Part shown: positions 35,623 to 46,669 of the stretch, in pieces
Layout: every line of letters begins with the position of its first letter
Numbering within the stretch: the stretch's first letter is position 1
Source: Phlebopus portentosus
Taxonomy: Eukaryota > Basidiomycota > Agaricomycetes > Boletales > Boletinellaceae
Length of the DNA stretch: 64,000 bases
Assembly (NCBI GenBank): GCA_037892935.1
Contig: JAYXKI010000001.1
Coordinates: 620,001 to 684,000 of the forward strand
Direction of reading: 5' to 3'
Made by a program: the position numbers and the translations under genes
Notes under the pieces: generated by a model
What the model saw: the letters and a program-made list of their open reading frames with translations, nothing else
Databases searched by the model: none
What the model was told of the DNA's origin: nothing

Positions 35623-38082
35623 ATGAACGTCCGTCCGGGCACGGAGACGATACGTTTCCAGCGTCCAGCAACGGACGCGTTCAAGGCGAAGAAAGAGGCC
35701 CCAAAGCAGATTTCACCACATAATGGGCTTTTGCAGGACCAGTCTCGCAGGTCAGTTGCTTACGATTAGAGCACTAGATATCGCTGATTGCTATGTCCTT
35801 TATAGGTCACACCGACCGCCTTGGTGTCCCAGCTTTGTGCTCGCTATGCGAATACTCATACTCATTCGAGTGAGTGGAGCTATGTACTCCAATATCTTGG
35901 ATTGCGACGAAGGTGGGTTTGTCGATGCCGTAGAGACAATGCGTATTGAACTGAACTTTCTATCTGATACCGACAGTGTACAATTTCTGGGAGCCCTTGC
36001 ACTATCTCGACAGAGGATACGGGTTTCAAACATGGGAGACCTCACCGAACTACGCTATTCGGAGCTGGGCCTACATTGCGCTACATCTCTACCCTGCGAC
36101 GGCGATACCGCGGCTTTTAGGGCTGAACAAGGCACGTCTCGCTTTTCGTAATCCATACAGGATAATCAACTCATGTCATTTTGATTTAGAGGGCAATGTT
36201 CTTCGGTCTCCGTATAGTCTTTGCTTTCGTATCTTCGCTATGCGAAGCGAGGTTCTACAGAAGTGTGATGGAAACGATCAACTTCCGCGTTGGTCGCTAC
36301 ATGTTCTTTGCGCTTCTGTTTAGCGCAGGAATGTGGAACGCAAGCACAGGTCTGCAAGATATACTAGTGATTTCTGAAAATCTCAATTGACTATCTGCTT
36401 TAGCTTTTCTTTCATCTACGTTCGCGATGTTCACCAACACCTTGGCATTCTCCTATGCTTTGCACCCGCCTTCAACCGAGAACAGTCGGCGGACATTGTG
36501 CGCTACGTTTCTGTTCGCTACAGGTGCTATCGTTGGTTGGCCGTTTTCACTCGCACTTGCGATTCCTTTGTCCTCGAAGAGCTATTCATATATGGGATGG
36601 ATCGTGTAGCACCAGGGAAGTGGAGAGCTTGGTTCTTCGCACGGGTGGTGAGACTGTTCACTGCTGGAGCGTTTGCGGCTCTTCTATTTGTAGGTCCATT
36701 GGTCGGATTCTATCTCTGCATTGCTAAAGTCGATGCCGCTTTTTGTATCAGATTCCGGTTGTTGCTATTGACTCGCTCGCGTATGGACGATTGACTATCG
36801 TCCCCTGGAACATCATCAAATACAACATCTTTGGCGGAGCAAGTCGAGGACCAGATCTCTACGGAACGGAACCATGGAATTTCTACATCCTGAACCTCGT
36901 CCTCAACTTCAACGTCCTCGCTCTGCTCGCTCTCTTATCCCTCCCAGTGCTCTTGGTAACGTATTTCGTGGATAACAAGCGCGTCGGTGGTCCTTTGCGT
37001 TCTTCATCCAATGCAGACAAGGAAAAGGACGAGGCGATAAACGCCCGAAGCTCTCCTTTTACGCTCCTTACCTTTCGCCTTTTGCCGTTCTACATATGGT
37101 TCGGGATATTCTCCTGGCAAGCACACAAGGAGGAACGATTCTTCTTCCCTGCATACCCGTTCCTCGCGTTTAACGCTGCCGTCGCGCTCTACCTCATTCG
37201 CGGATGGGCTGAAGCTGCTTTTGTCAAAGTGACGAGATCGCCCTATCAGGCCTCGCGAACGAATTTGTTCAGGCTGACGACGTTGGCTGTTGTATTGTTC
37301 TCGTGTGCTGTGTCTGTAGGAAGGATCTTGGCTCAGAGCTATTACTTCCATGCACCTATGCAGGTGGCGCATTATTTCCAAGCGAGGGAGCTCGTGCGGG
37401 TGTTGAACGTCACAGGCCTCCTTACCCCTCCTCCCTCTCCGCCCGTATCATCCGTCGCGCGGAATAGCAAGTACGAAGAAGACGAAAGGCTGCGCGTCGA
37501 CCTCACTCCTATCAAAGAACTCAACCTCACGTTGTGTTACGGGAAGGAGTGGTATCGTTTCCCGAGCCATTTCCTCATCCCGGATGGAGTGAATGTGGAG
37601 TTTGTGAAGAGCGAGTTTGATGGGATGTTGCCGAGGCATTTCGAGCCCAGCAACTCTGAGGAGGCGGGTGTGGGAGAACTGTTCTGGAAGAGGACTGGGA
37701 CGAGGTATGTCCCGGAGGATTTGAACGATTTGAATAAGGAGGATATGGGGCATTATGTGCGTTCATTTTTATTTTTATTTTTTTGATTCGGATACATGTT
37801 CCATTAGGCGTCCTTGCTGATTCTTCTACAAACCTCTAGGTACCCATCTCAACATGCCATTACCTAATCGACCTCGACTTCCCCGAACACCCATCCTCAA
37901 GCCCACTTGAACCGCGGTACGCCGTCGATTCAGATAAGTGGGACCGAATGCACTGCGTGCCGTTCCTCGACTCGAGACATTCATCGCTCTTGACTCGCGT
38001 GATTTGGCTACCCGGAAAGTGGTGGCAGAGTCGTAATTCATTTGGGGATTATTGCTTGTTGAAAAAGAGGGGAATTTTCTGA
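35623..38082 (+). CDS. ALG9: Dol-P-Man alpha-1,2-mannosyltransferase ALG9, with a one-base frame break
   Basis: ALG9 adds two alpha-1,2-linked mannoses to the dolichol-linked N-glycan precursor in the ER lumen (family GT22). The ATG is at 35623, and an N-terminal cytoplasmic segment leads to LDCDEVYNFWEPLHYLDRGY, the luminal acidic motif of the family, then TWETSPNYAIRSWAY. Hydrophobic segments follow, with PWNIIKYNIFGG, PWNFYILNL and QAHKEERFFFPAYP (the HKEERF signature). The C-terminal luminal part starts with LTLCYGKEWYRFPSHF and ends LLKKRGIF at 38082. The intron at 36132-36189 appears to be GC-AG. Near 36565 the frame breaks between LALAIP and FVLEELF; one more C restores it. The gene is otherwise complete. 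Confidence 0.93.
36132..36189 (+). other. Probable GC-AG intron in ALG9
   Basis: The exon ends LGLNK at AAG, followed by GCACGT; the intron ends GATTTAG, joining to RAMFFGL. The GT donor seven bases downstream is out of phase with every usable acceptor. Confidence 0.6.
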
Positions 38083-38330
38083 GTTTAAGTAGATACAATT
38101 GGACTTTTCACAAGATATGATATTGTACATATGAAATGGTAATGATACATATAATGGCAATGAACGAACACACATGCAATATATTGTACAGACTGATGGA
38201 GCGGAGAGGCAATATGAGTAGATACGGGGAAATTATATGCTTTAAGGATAGTGTTTATGCCTCGGAGGAGCAGGCAGCGTTGTCACCTGAACGTTATCAA
38301 CGACCTCGACGCGGATGGAATGCGGTCTTC

Positions 38331-41113
38331 TCACTCCGGCCTGGGTATTGGTATTTGCAAAAGCCGTCTCAGCTTCGATTTATCCAGCATCTGCATGAGT
38401 TCTCCCTGGGGGATGATCGGACCAAAGATCCCTCCTACAAGTCCTCCGCCTCTGCCGCTGCCTCCACCAATAAGTGAGGAATTTTGGTTCCTGGAAGAGA
38501 ATGACGAAGGCTGGGAGGGACCCCGTGTTCCCGAGCCGCGGCCGAACGAGCAAGCAGAACGCGAGCGCTCATGCGTACTCCCTATCACCCCTGATCCGGA
38601 TGCGTCATTCCGCTGGCGCATGTATTCCGGAGTCGTATCGCTGTGACTTCCGCGGCGGTGCTTCGTGTAAGGGAGTGGAGGACGCGGAGGGGTCTTGAGG
38701 CGCGGTGGGTTGAAAGGTATTTTTGTTGCCGTTCCTGTCCCTGTCCCTATCCCTGTCCCTGTCCCTGATGTTTTTGTCGTTGTCGAGCCTTTGACGTGCG
38801 ATGTTAATGATACGGGTGCCGGAGCTGTGGTTGGCAGGACACCCTGTTCGGAGGCGGCAGTCGACGTGGATCCGGAACGTCGTCTATTTTGCGAAAAGAC
38901 GTTTTTCGTCGGCGAGACACTCTTGTTGTTGCGACAGAGATAATGTCCATATTCCTCGTTTCGAGATATCAAACTCGCAAGAGACGTCGCCGACATCGAT
39001 GCACGCGTTTGCGTCTGTAGTATTTGCTCAGCCGTAAGCATAGGCATAGGCAAGTCTGGGATTTCCAACTTCTGCGCAAGAAGATTCGGCAGAAGGGTCT
39101 TCTTCATGATATGCAACACTGTCACTTTATACGCGCGCGAAGGATGGAGCAGGGCAGGTGTACAGCTGAACGAGAGAGGCGTGATGATTTTCTCGCCGCG
39201 GTGTGCGCTCCGCCCGTCTGGACGCCGGCTGGAGACGAAGTACTCGAAGCGCCAGTTGAGTCGGATGATGCGTCCCCCACTTGCAGAACTAGAACTTCCC
39301 CCATTCGCAGTGACATAAGGATGGGACTGAGAAGAGGCGCTGCTGGTGCTGATGAAGGAAAGCGGACGGTCCCCGTCGATTCGATGGTCCTCTGTTCCAT
39401 GAACGAAGAACACACCATTCTCACGCACACCGATCGTAGCAGCACGAGAGATGTAGTCCTTCGTCTCATCTCCCGTGGTTATCCTATGAAGCGTCGGTGC
39501 TCTATCAAACGCTGCATGGTGGAAGTAATGCGCCGCACGAGAAACAGGAAGGAACTCCGCAACAGTTGTGTACAGTGGATCGTGATCCTCTGTGAGTTCT
39601 GTTATACCTGATGGAGAAGGGCCGTAAGACGGGTCTTGAGAGCAAGGAAGGCCGTTGCTGACGGATGCAAGGAAAAACTTGGGTCGGATTGCGCGGAAGC
39701 CTTCCTGGTCTATCCACAGTTCCACGATGGTATCGCGCAGCCATTGGGCATGCTTGAGACATGGGACGGGGAATGGGCTGGGGATTGAGTTGAAGTAAGA
39801 AATATCGTCGTAGTCTGCGGGACTACTGGGTTTGCTTTCGCTCGGTTCCGCCGGCAAGGGTTTTTCGCCTGGTTTAGTTTAAGTTCAAACTGCTGAACCA
39901 ATGTCTTCGCCGGGAGCATGTATAGAGAACTCACCTGATAGCCCAACATGTGTGGTGCATTTCGTAGGAGATTGAGACTGACGCTTCAAGAAGGTCGATT
40001 GAGTGGGAGTCTTGTCATCAGAGTCAGGAGAAAGGGGAACTGTCAAGGCGCTTCCACGTGCAGGAGAGGCATGGACAGTAGCTACTAGACGGGTCGTGAC
40101 GGGTTCTTTGTTCACATTCGGTTGGTGCTTAGGGAAGGTCGTTTGAGTCGGGGTTTTGTCGTCGTCGTCCGGTGAAAGAGGAACAGTCAAGCTCGAATTC
40201 CCGCAAGTAGAAGATGGTTCTTCTCCGGCAGAGCTTTCAGTCCCCGGAAAGGTCATAGTGTATGTACGTTTGCTGTCGGTGCTTGTGCCTGAAACGGACT
40301 GTCTGGCAGTAGACTTCTCTTGGTCCGGAGGTTGACGTCTCAAAAAGTTGACAGAGTAGGAGTCTTGTCATCTACGTCTGGTGTAATTGGAGCCGATAGT
40401 AATCGCTGCAAGGAAACAGGGAGGTTATCTACCTCTTCTAATCTGGTTCTGGCTTTCAGAGATTTGAGAGATGTTGTAGACGGAGAATCAAGATAAGCAG
40501 AGATCGAAAAGTTCGAGATGTCGCCCAGCTTTTTCTGACCTACATCGTAGTCTTGTACGCGGACGCTAGGCATGCTGACAGACGAGGGCATCGACGCCTC
40601 GGAGTCTGAGCGCTCTTGATTGCCGACTGCTTCCGTCGGCGAAGGAAGACCAAAGTCTGTGCTCAAAGGCGAATAGACCACAGACCCATCGCTCAGCACG
40701 GAAGATCTCCGCTGGCTAGTGTCCGAGTAGTACGATGCACGTCTTCTAGTTCCGAAGGCCTCAGTACTAATAGTATTTAGAGTACCCGAACTATCACTCA
40801 TAGGAAAGAACGCAGACATGGGTGAGAACCTTGCTAGTGCAGGTAGTTCGGGTTTCAAGCTCGCCATCTTAGAGATTCTTTCCTCGGATGGTATAGAGCT
40901 AGTCGTCAAAAAATCAAAGATGATAGGTATTTCTCCAGTTACATTTGTATCTTTGGAGAAGTTGATAGAGACGCTAGGAGAGAGTGGCGGGGAAGGGAGG
41001 AGCTCAGCCAGAGCACATAGGGAGCTTGATCGCTTGCGATGGCACGAACGGCCTCGTACGGAAAAGAAAGCGTTGGGGGAGCCGTTAGCTGGTTGTGAGA
41101 GGACGATGGACAT
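38331..41113 (-). CDS. Unknown protein with repeated SPDxDDKTPT motifs
   Basis: The ATG is at 41111-41113. The first ~260 residues are Ser/Pro-rich and disordered. Three copies of a motif follow: PITPDVDDKTPTLSTF, PLSPDDDDKTPTQTTF and PLSPDSDDKTPTQSTF, each followed by a basic Lys/Arg-Arg/His-Gln patch. An intron at 39869-39934 (GTGAGT...AACCAG) joins GLSG to EKPLPAEPSESK. The central part looks folded (DYDDISYFNSIPSPFPVPC, WLRDTIVELWIDQEGFRAIR, LNWRFEYFVSSR, YKVTVLHIMKKTLLPNLLA), and the tail is Ser/Gly/Thr-rich with a GTGTG run. At 40342-40346 the frame breaks inside the first repeat; comparison with the other two shows one T is missing. I do not recognise the family. The clustered Ser/Thr-Pro sites suggest kinase regulation, as inference. 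Confidence 0.72.
38728..38768. repeat. Hexamer repeat (CCCTGT)n
   Basis: Six to seven copies of a CCTGTC-type hexamer on the plus strand, encoding a Gly-Thr repeat in the minus-strand gene. Confidence 0.8.
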
Positions 41114-41941
41114 AGTGAGAATCTAAACAGAACATTACTGTGCTTGACTTTGGAACGCTTTAATTCAAAAGCTTCGTAGTGGGCTGACGGGCTGACGAGG
41201 GCTGACATCTTGGACCGGAGCTTTCTGGAAAGCTCTGCGGACTATGTACAAAGCTCCAAGACAAAGCTCCCTTCGCGCATGGATGGAAAATACATATCAA
41301 AAGTACCTGTGTTGAAAATGTGATATTCCAGATGCTGGTCAGGCAACCGCTTCGGAGTCAAACCGATGCTTACTTGGCTCGTCTTGAAGATGAAATTGAA
41401 TATACCTGCCGTGCAGGCAGCACCTCGTGAAATTGACATGAACTTAGGTCTTGTTAGCCATACGCCTGGTAAAAGCACGTTGAAAGCTGAATGAATAGAC
41501 GGATTAATAATGATAAGGAAAGAAAGGAAGTGGGAGGCTTAAAAAGAGAGCAATGCAACGTGGATATAGAGGCCGTGGGAAATGAACCAAAAGCGGCTAC
41601 AGTAGATGGCATCGGACAACGACCGCGCCTTTCCCTCACATCTTCTTCCTCATATCTTTCTCTCTTACCGCAAAATCTTACTTCAGCCTCTTTCGTGCCT
41701 TTCATCTCAACCACCATCCTCATTTTCACTTCACAAGACACTCCCCTCAAGGTATGTATGTGCTTTCCCTCCATGGGCTTACTTCTCCTTTCCTATACCC
41801 GCTGGTTATCCCACTTTGCAGTCTGCCAGGCTTGTATCGTCCATCTTTACTTACATATATCTTTCATTTTTCCAGGCAAGCTCCACGTGTACTTTTCGTT
41901 CCATTACCGCTGCAATCGTCGTCTAATTGCGCGGAACAAGA
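41114..41941. other. Divergent intergenic region, includes the likely Rac 5' leader intron
   Basis: No protein gene. The right end has a donor (CTCAAG|GTATGT at 41752) and a matching acceptor (TTTTTCCAG near 41876), which fits an intron in the 5' leader of the Rac gene. Confidence 0.5.
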
Positions 41942-42954
41942 ATGAACGCTGTGCAGGCTATCAAGTGTATGTTTGCAGTTTCTCTCGGCAGCTTTTGTCG
42001 GAAATATTCAGCGACTCGTCTGTAGGTGTTGTTGTAGGAGATGGTGCTGTCGGAAAGGTTCGTACTATCATACGGTTGCCACATACGAGTTGCTTCTGCT
42101 TTGCTCATGGCTGTTGGGAATAGACCTGCTTGTTGATTTCATACACGACGAATGCGTTCCCGGTACGTAGTCCGACACAAGTAATCTGGAAGGTCTCTAA
42201 ATAACTTTACCTACGCATCAGGGGGAATATATACCTACTGGTCCGTCTCACATTGATGGAATTAAGCACGACGTGAACTGATAACGTCTTCCCATCAGTC
42301 TTCGATAACTATTCCGCAAATGTGATGATTGATGGCAAGACGATTTCGCTCGGTCTCTGGGATACGGCTGGCCAGGAAGATTATGATCGTCTTCGTCCGC
42401 TGTCGTACCCTCAGACCGACGTGTTCCTCGTCTGTTTCTCGCTCGTTAGCCCTCCGAGTTTCGAGAACGTGAGAACGAAGGTACACAGTCTGTTATCTCT
42501 TAAATTTAGAAAGGTCGGGAATGCTAATAGCTCTGTTGCCATCAGTGGTATCCGGAAATCTCGCATCATGCTCCGTCGACAGCCATTTTACTCGTTGGCA
42601 CGAAGCTTGACCTTCGTGACGACGAAGCAACCAGGGAGAAGCTTCGTGAACGGTGCGTCATGTTGCATTCTCACCCATTCGGGATTGCTATATTGACCGT
42701 GTGATATTAGGCGTATGGCTCCAATCACATACCAGCAGGGTCTGCAAATGCAGAAGGACATTAGAGCCGTCAAATATCTCGAATGCTCTGCGCTGACCCA
42801 GAAAAACTTAAAGACGGTCTTCGACGAGGCGATCCGCGCAGTCTGTAAGTAGTCAATCTTCGCACATGCGGAGATAATCTGACTTGTACTTCCAGTATAC
42901 CCACCTGCTAAGGAGAAGAAGCCCCTGAAGAAGACGGGATGCATCATCGCATGA
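41942..42954 (+). CDS. RAC1: Rac-type Rho GTPase
   Basis: Rac controls actin polarity, hyphal growth and NADPH oxidase activation. The ATG at 41942 gives MNAVQAIKC. Six introns join the exons into one frame of about 193 residues: [17 protein letters not shown] (P-loop), [19 protein letters not shown] (effector loop), [20 protein letters not shown] (switch II), [37 protein letters not shown] and [17 protein letters not shown]. The hypervariable end is basic ([10 protein letters not shown]), followed by the CAAX box [12 protein letters not shown] and the TKWYPE region fit Rac rather than Cdc42. The final Ala instead of Leu would favour farnesylation over geranylgeranylation. Confidence 0.94.
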
Positions 42955-43847
42955 GTTCATTTTCAAGATATAGATTTGGCTTTGGCATACGGCACGAACG
43001 CTTTGTGGAACCCTGCGGTCGTTACCCCATTTCTTTCTCTTCTCATGATCGATCCTACGCGTCCTTTTTGTTCTGTGGCATTATCATCCTATATGAGTCT
43101 TCTCATTTTGTTTTATCAAGGCCGAGCATCTTGCGAGACCATATTCTCTTTGCGACAAACCATGCGTCCCTAGGACCATTGGCAGGCAAGACTCGCTAAT
43201 ACTTTTCCTTCAAGAAATTAGTTGCTCTAGAGCTTGCTTCGACTTGTTCTTTTGGATGGAAAAATTATCTACCTTGACCAACGACCTTTTCATGATGACG
43301 TGCGCTCTTTGTTGCTGCTCGTTGACCCACCCTTTCTGTTTCAACGTCGCTCGTGGCTCACGGTCCTAATGACGAATGGGCAATATACACAAGTCTGCCT
43401 CTATTTCACGACTTCTTTCTTGTCTCTACCGTATCTCTTTTTCACCGTTGCGCAATTTTCTGTTGATTGTACGGAGAGGATTGTCTTGCTATGATCCGAT
43501 GTAATTTGACGAAACAAAAATACGGATGTTTATTTCGTTTTCTCACCTCTACTTGTGACCGATATTGCTTCTCAGCTCTTTTTTATGGCGGAAGAGATGT
43601 TGAAGCTAAGTCTGTTATACAGGATTTTCTTGTTTTTTTCTCGGATCATTCCGAAATCGTGCCGGTCGTTAGTTCTAAAAGTGGTTGATCGCTAACGGCT
43701 GAGCCGGACGTCTCTTTGACCTGGCCGGCCATGAGGGCAAACTTTAAACCAGGAAACGCTTTCATGAGCCACGCTTCTTTTGATGCTCATCTGCTCTTTG
43801 TCTGATACCACAACTATCGTATTCATCTTACTGGTGCTCGGCGACAA
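42955..43847. other. T-rich intergenic region, 893 bp
   Basis: The 3' region of the Rac gene and promoter of the AUDH-like gene. T-rich; no gene or clear element seen. Confidence 0.5.
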
Positions 43848-46537
43848 ATGCGAGTCACCATGGATGAATTTCTGTATCCCAACTATCGTCAAGAGGTTAT
43901 CGATGCGATCGGACCTTCGGAAGGACCTTCGCATTGGCTAACTTCCTTTCAGTTTCGTGATAAAGGAAAGAGAAAGGATGATTTCGTTGCTCTTGGACTT
44001 GGAAAGGGAAGACGTCTTTCCGACATCTCGCTCTACGAGAATCCTCAAAATCTCGACTTTGATGAGGGGTGAGTTGGGGTCTGACATCACTCATTTAGAT
44101 TAAAGCCACTACTTACCGATGGTTGAATATAGGATTGAGGACGAGAGCGTCCTCACCCGGTGGAATAAACTTGCCCTTCACAAACTGAAGCAGCCTTCCT
44201 CATGCGTTAGTGTCGATGTTACAAGAAATGGATTCAGTGATCGTACGTTCGTGACTCGTTATTCCTGTTAGGTGGCTCAGAACAGTTTCAGTCGTTGTAA
44301 CATGCGAGTACGGAGAGGCATTTGATATCATGGATCCTTATGGTGGCCGTATATGCTGGCTTGAGAATTTCGGAACGAACGAGGGTGACTGGTCGTGTCA
44401 TGAAATCGGTCGATTTCCGGGTGTCAATTGCATCAAAGGTTGTTATTCGGTATTCTACTTAGATAACATTATTGACCAAGTTCTTCTACAGATGGCCATT
44501 TCACGACGACATACTCGCTTCAACTCCTAGCTGCCGTGAAGTCCTCACGCGCGGACTCCTTCTCCCCTCTTATCGTCTTCACTCGCCCGCCAGACATTTA
44601 CAACTCGAAGCACTGGCTTGTAGCCACCGCGCTTGAGAACGTTTTCTCTTCCATACAAGACTGCATTGTCATTCCTGGCACAGGTGGTGCTCTTGATAAT
44701 GTCCTTATCTCAAGTAAACAGGGCCTTTCACTTGCATGGTATCACGGACGGTCTTGGCAATACAAACCTCTGAATTGCGTTCATTCCCCTTTTGCAAGCA
44801 TGCCAGGAAGACTATGCACCGGAAGAGTCGGCCGCGACGCCGTTGCGTTCATTGTCTCGTCGGAGGTGAATATCCTGAGTTCGCATCTTCATTTGCAGCC
44901 TATTGAGATTTGTAATTTTCTAGGCTTTCGGAGGCAGTAGATTGTCAATATACATCAAGAATACATCCATTGGATCACGTTGCGAATTTCGCGACGTCGA
45001 GTGGAGACATACGCTCATAGATGACTTCAGCGCTGAATATGGTGCATCTATTCTGGATATCCTCTGCGATGACCTTGACGGTGATGGAGTGGACGAAATT
45101 ATTGTCTCGTTATCAAGCCGAGGTCTCCTGAAACCGAATTCCCTATTGCTAATCGATCTGACTCCGCTCAACTAGGTCCAGATGCTGGGATTTACTACTT
45201 CGATATGCAAGAAGACGGTTTCATAAAGTACAAACTGCATGATGAGGCTGCAGTGAAGTTGACTTGCGGACATTTCACCCTCAGAAACAAATTGGTAAGC
45301 ACTTCACAAAGTAACTGGTGGGCGTGATGAACGTCGATGATTAGGACCTTGCTTTGGTGACACGCTCCAAGCCCAGCAAGACTTTGGTGTTCTACCAATC
45401 TTATGTTTCGTCACAAATCAAGCCTTCCATCGAGGACTCTGAGCTTTTGTTTTATGTCCCTCGCTCAGCGAGGTCAACTGGCGAGGTTGATGTCATCGAC
45501 ATAGCAGGGTATACCATTTCTTTGATCATTCTTCCTCCGAACGCTTCATTTGACATTGCATCGGACGGAACTGAGGCTGTTAAGGTGTTGCACGGCTTAC
45601 TCGGATGGGTTGACTCACAGTCCGAGATCATCGAACGTGCGCGCGTCGCCTGTGCTCCTGGCTGCGTGGCGCCTATGCTCGTGGACTCTCCCGAGGGACA
45701 CGTCCGCAGCGGGAATGACGGGGCCGTGTTTGTTCGCATGAGACCGTCCAGTTTGACTGATGCCGTTACCCTGAAAGCACTGAATGTTTTGCCTTCTTAT
45801 TTTCCTTGCGATGTTCGGGCTCATGAGTTCTCATGGCATGTTTTGGAACGGGATGGACGGGACGAGAAGACGAACGATATATCATCGACAAATGACTGTA
45901 TGGGTTTTCCGCGTTTCATCAGGTTTCCCTATTTGCAATGACGGACTTGGCGTTATTTTCTCTGCTTGCAGCATATCATCTCCCGGCCTTCCGAGTCCGC
46001 TTTCATAGTGACGATCCTGCTGGGATGGAAGCGGAAGAAGTAGACACGGATATTGCACTCGTTCATTTCTGGGCTGCTAAACCAGGTAGTTCTACAGCTC
46101 TCCATAAGAACGTGTCTCCACCCTCGCCATTAGACGACATGCGGAACCTGACACGGATCTATCCTCGGCAAGACAACACATGCAGCATCCGTGCGAGCTT
46201 ATCCAATCCCAACGGCGAAGGTGGCCTCATATATTGCAACGATCCTCTTGGCTGGGGATTCACACCTCCGACCCCTCTTCAAATCTCACGAGCACGGAAA
46301 TTGATTTTACCAGTCATGTACGAACATGGTCCCTTTTGGCGTACCTCGAAGGCAATAGAGTCGGGGGAGGAAGGTACAATGGAGGTCGAGTACCCGTGGC
46401 ACTCATGGATTTCTGGTGGTGCGGGCCGGAAGCATAATAGTCAGATGAAATGGGATATTTGGGCGGCTTTTGATTTTTCGGCTTTTGAAGTGACTCAGTC
46501 TCAAGAAAGTGATGGATGTACCTGTATTATCTGCTGA
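43848..46537 (+). CDS. Aldos-2-ulose dehydratase-like protein (beta-propeller plus cupin-type domain)
   Basis: Aldos-2-ulose dehydratase, known from wood-rot fungi, converts glucosone and 1,5-anhydrofructose to pyrones such as cortalcerone and microthecin. The ATG is at 43848 or 43860. Splicing gives a propeller-like half with GLGKGRRLSDISLYENP, SVDVTRNGFSDLVVTCEYG, DPYGGRICWLENFG, DGHFTTTYSLQLLAAV and an Asp-rich calcium-type loop CDDLDGDGVDEIIVS. The second half has GYTISLIILPPNASFDI, FRVRFHSDDPAG, ALVHFWAAKPGSSTALHKN, VMYEHGPFWRT and YPWHSWISGG. These blocks match the order in the characterised enzyme. The protein ends soon after WDIWAAFDFSAFE, so the enzyme's C-terminal domain is missing. 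The intron at about 45125-45177 is needed to avoid a false stop. Activity is inferred. Confidence 0.75.
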
Positions 46538-46669
46538 TGCAATCTTGTGTACTTCTATATCTTTCACCAAAGCAAATTACTAGAAGGATGGATGGAATTG
46601 TACTCTTCTGTTTGTTTACTACAAGAATGCTTTTTTAGGCCTGAACTCGGTTCGTCGGATATTACCACT

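Noticed and set aside
38251..39611. Several plus-strand open frames of 80-195 residues
   Set aside because: They lie antisense to the long 508-residue exon of the minus-strand gene, whose codon pattern makes the opposite strand open.
45100..45180. Apparent frame break in the AUDH-like gene
   Set aside because: A 53-nt intron (GTCTCC...CAACTAG) with a TGCTAAT branch-like site resolves it and gives SSRGPDAGIYYF.
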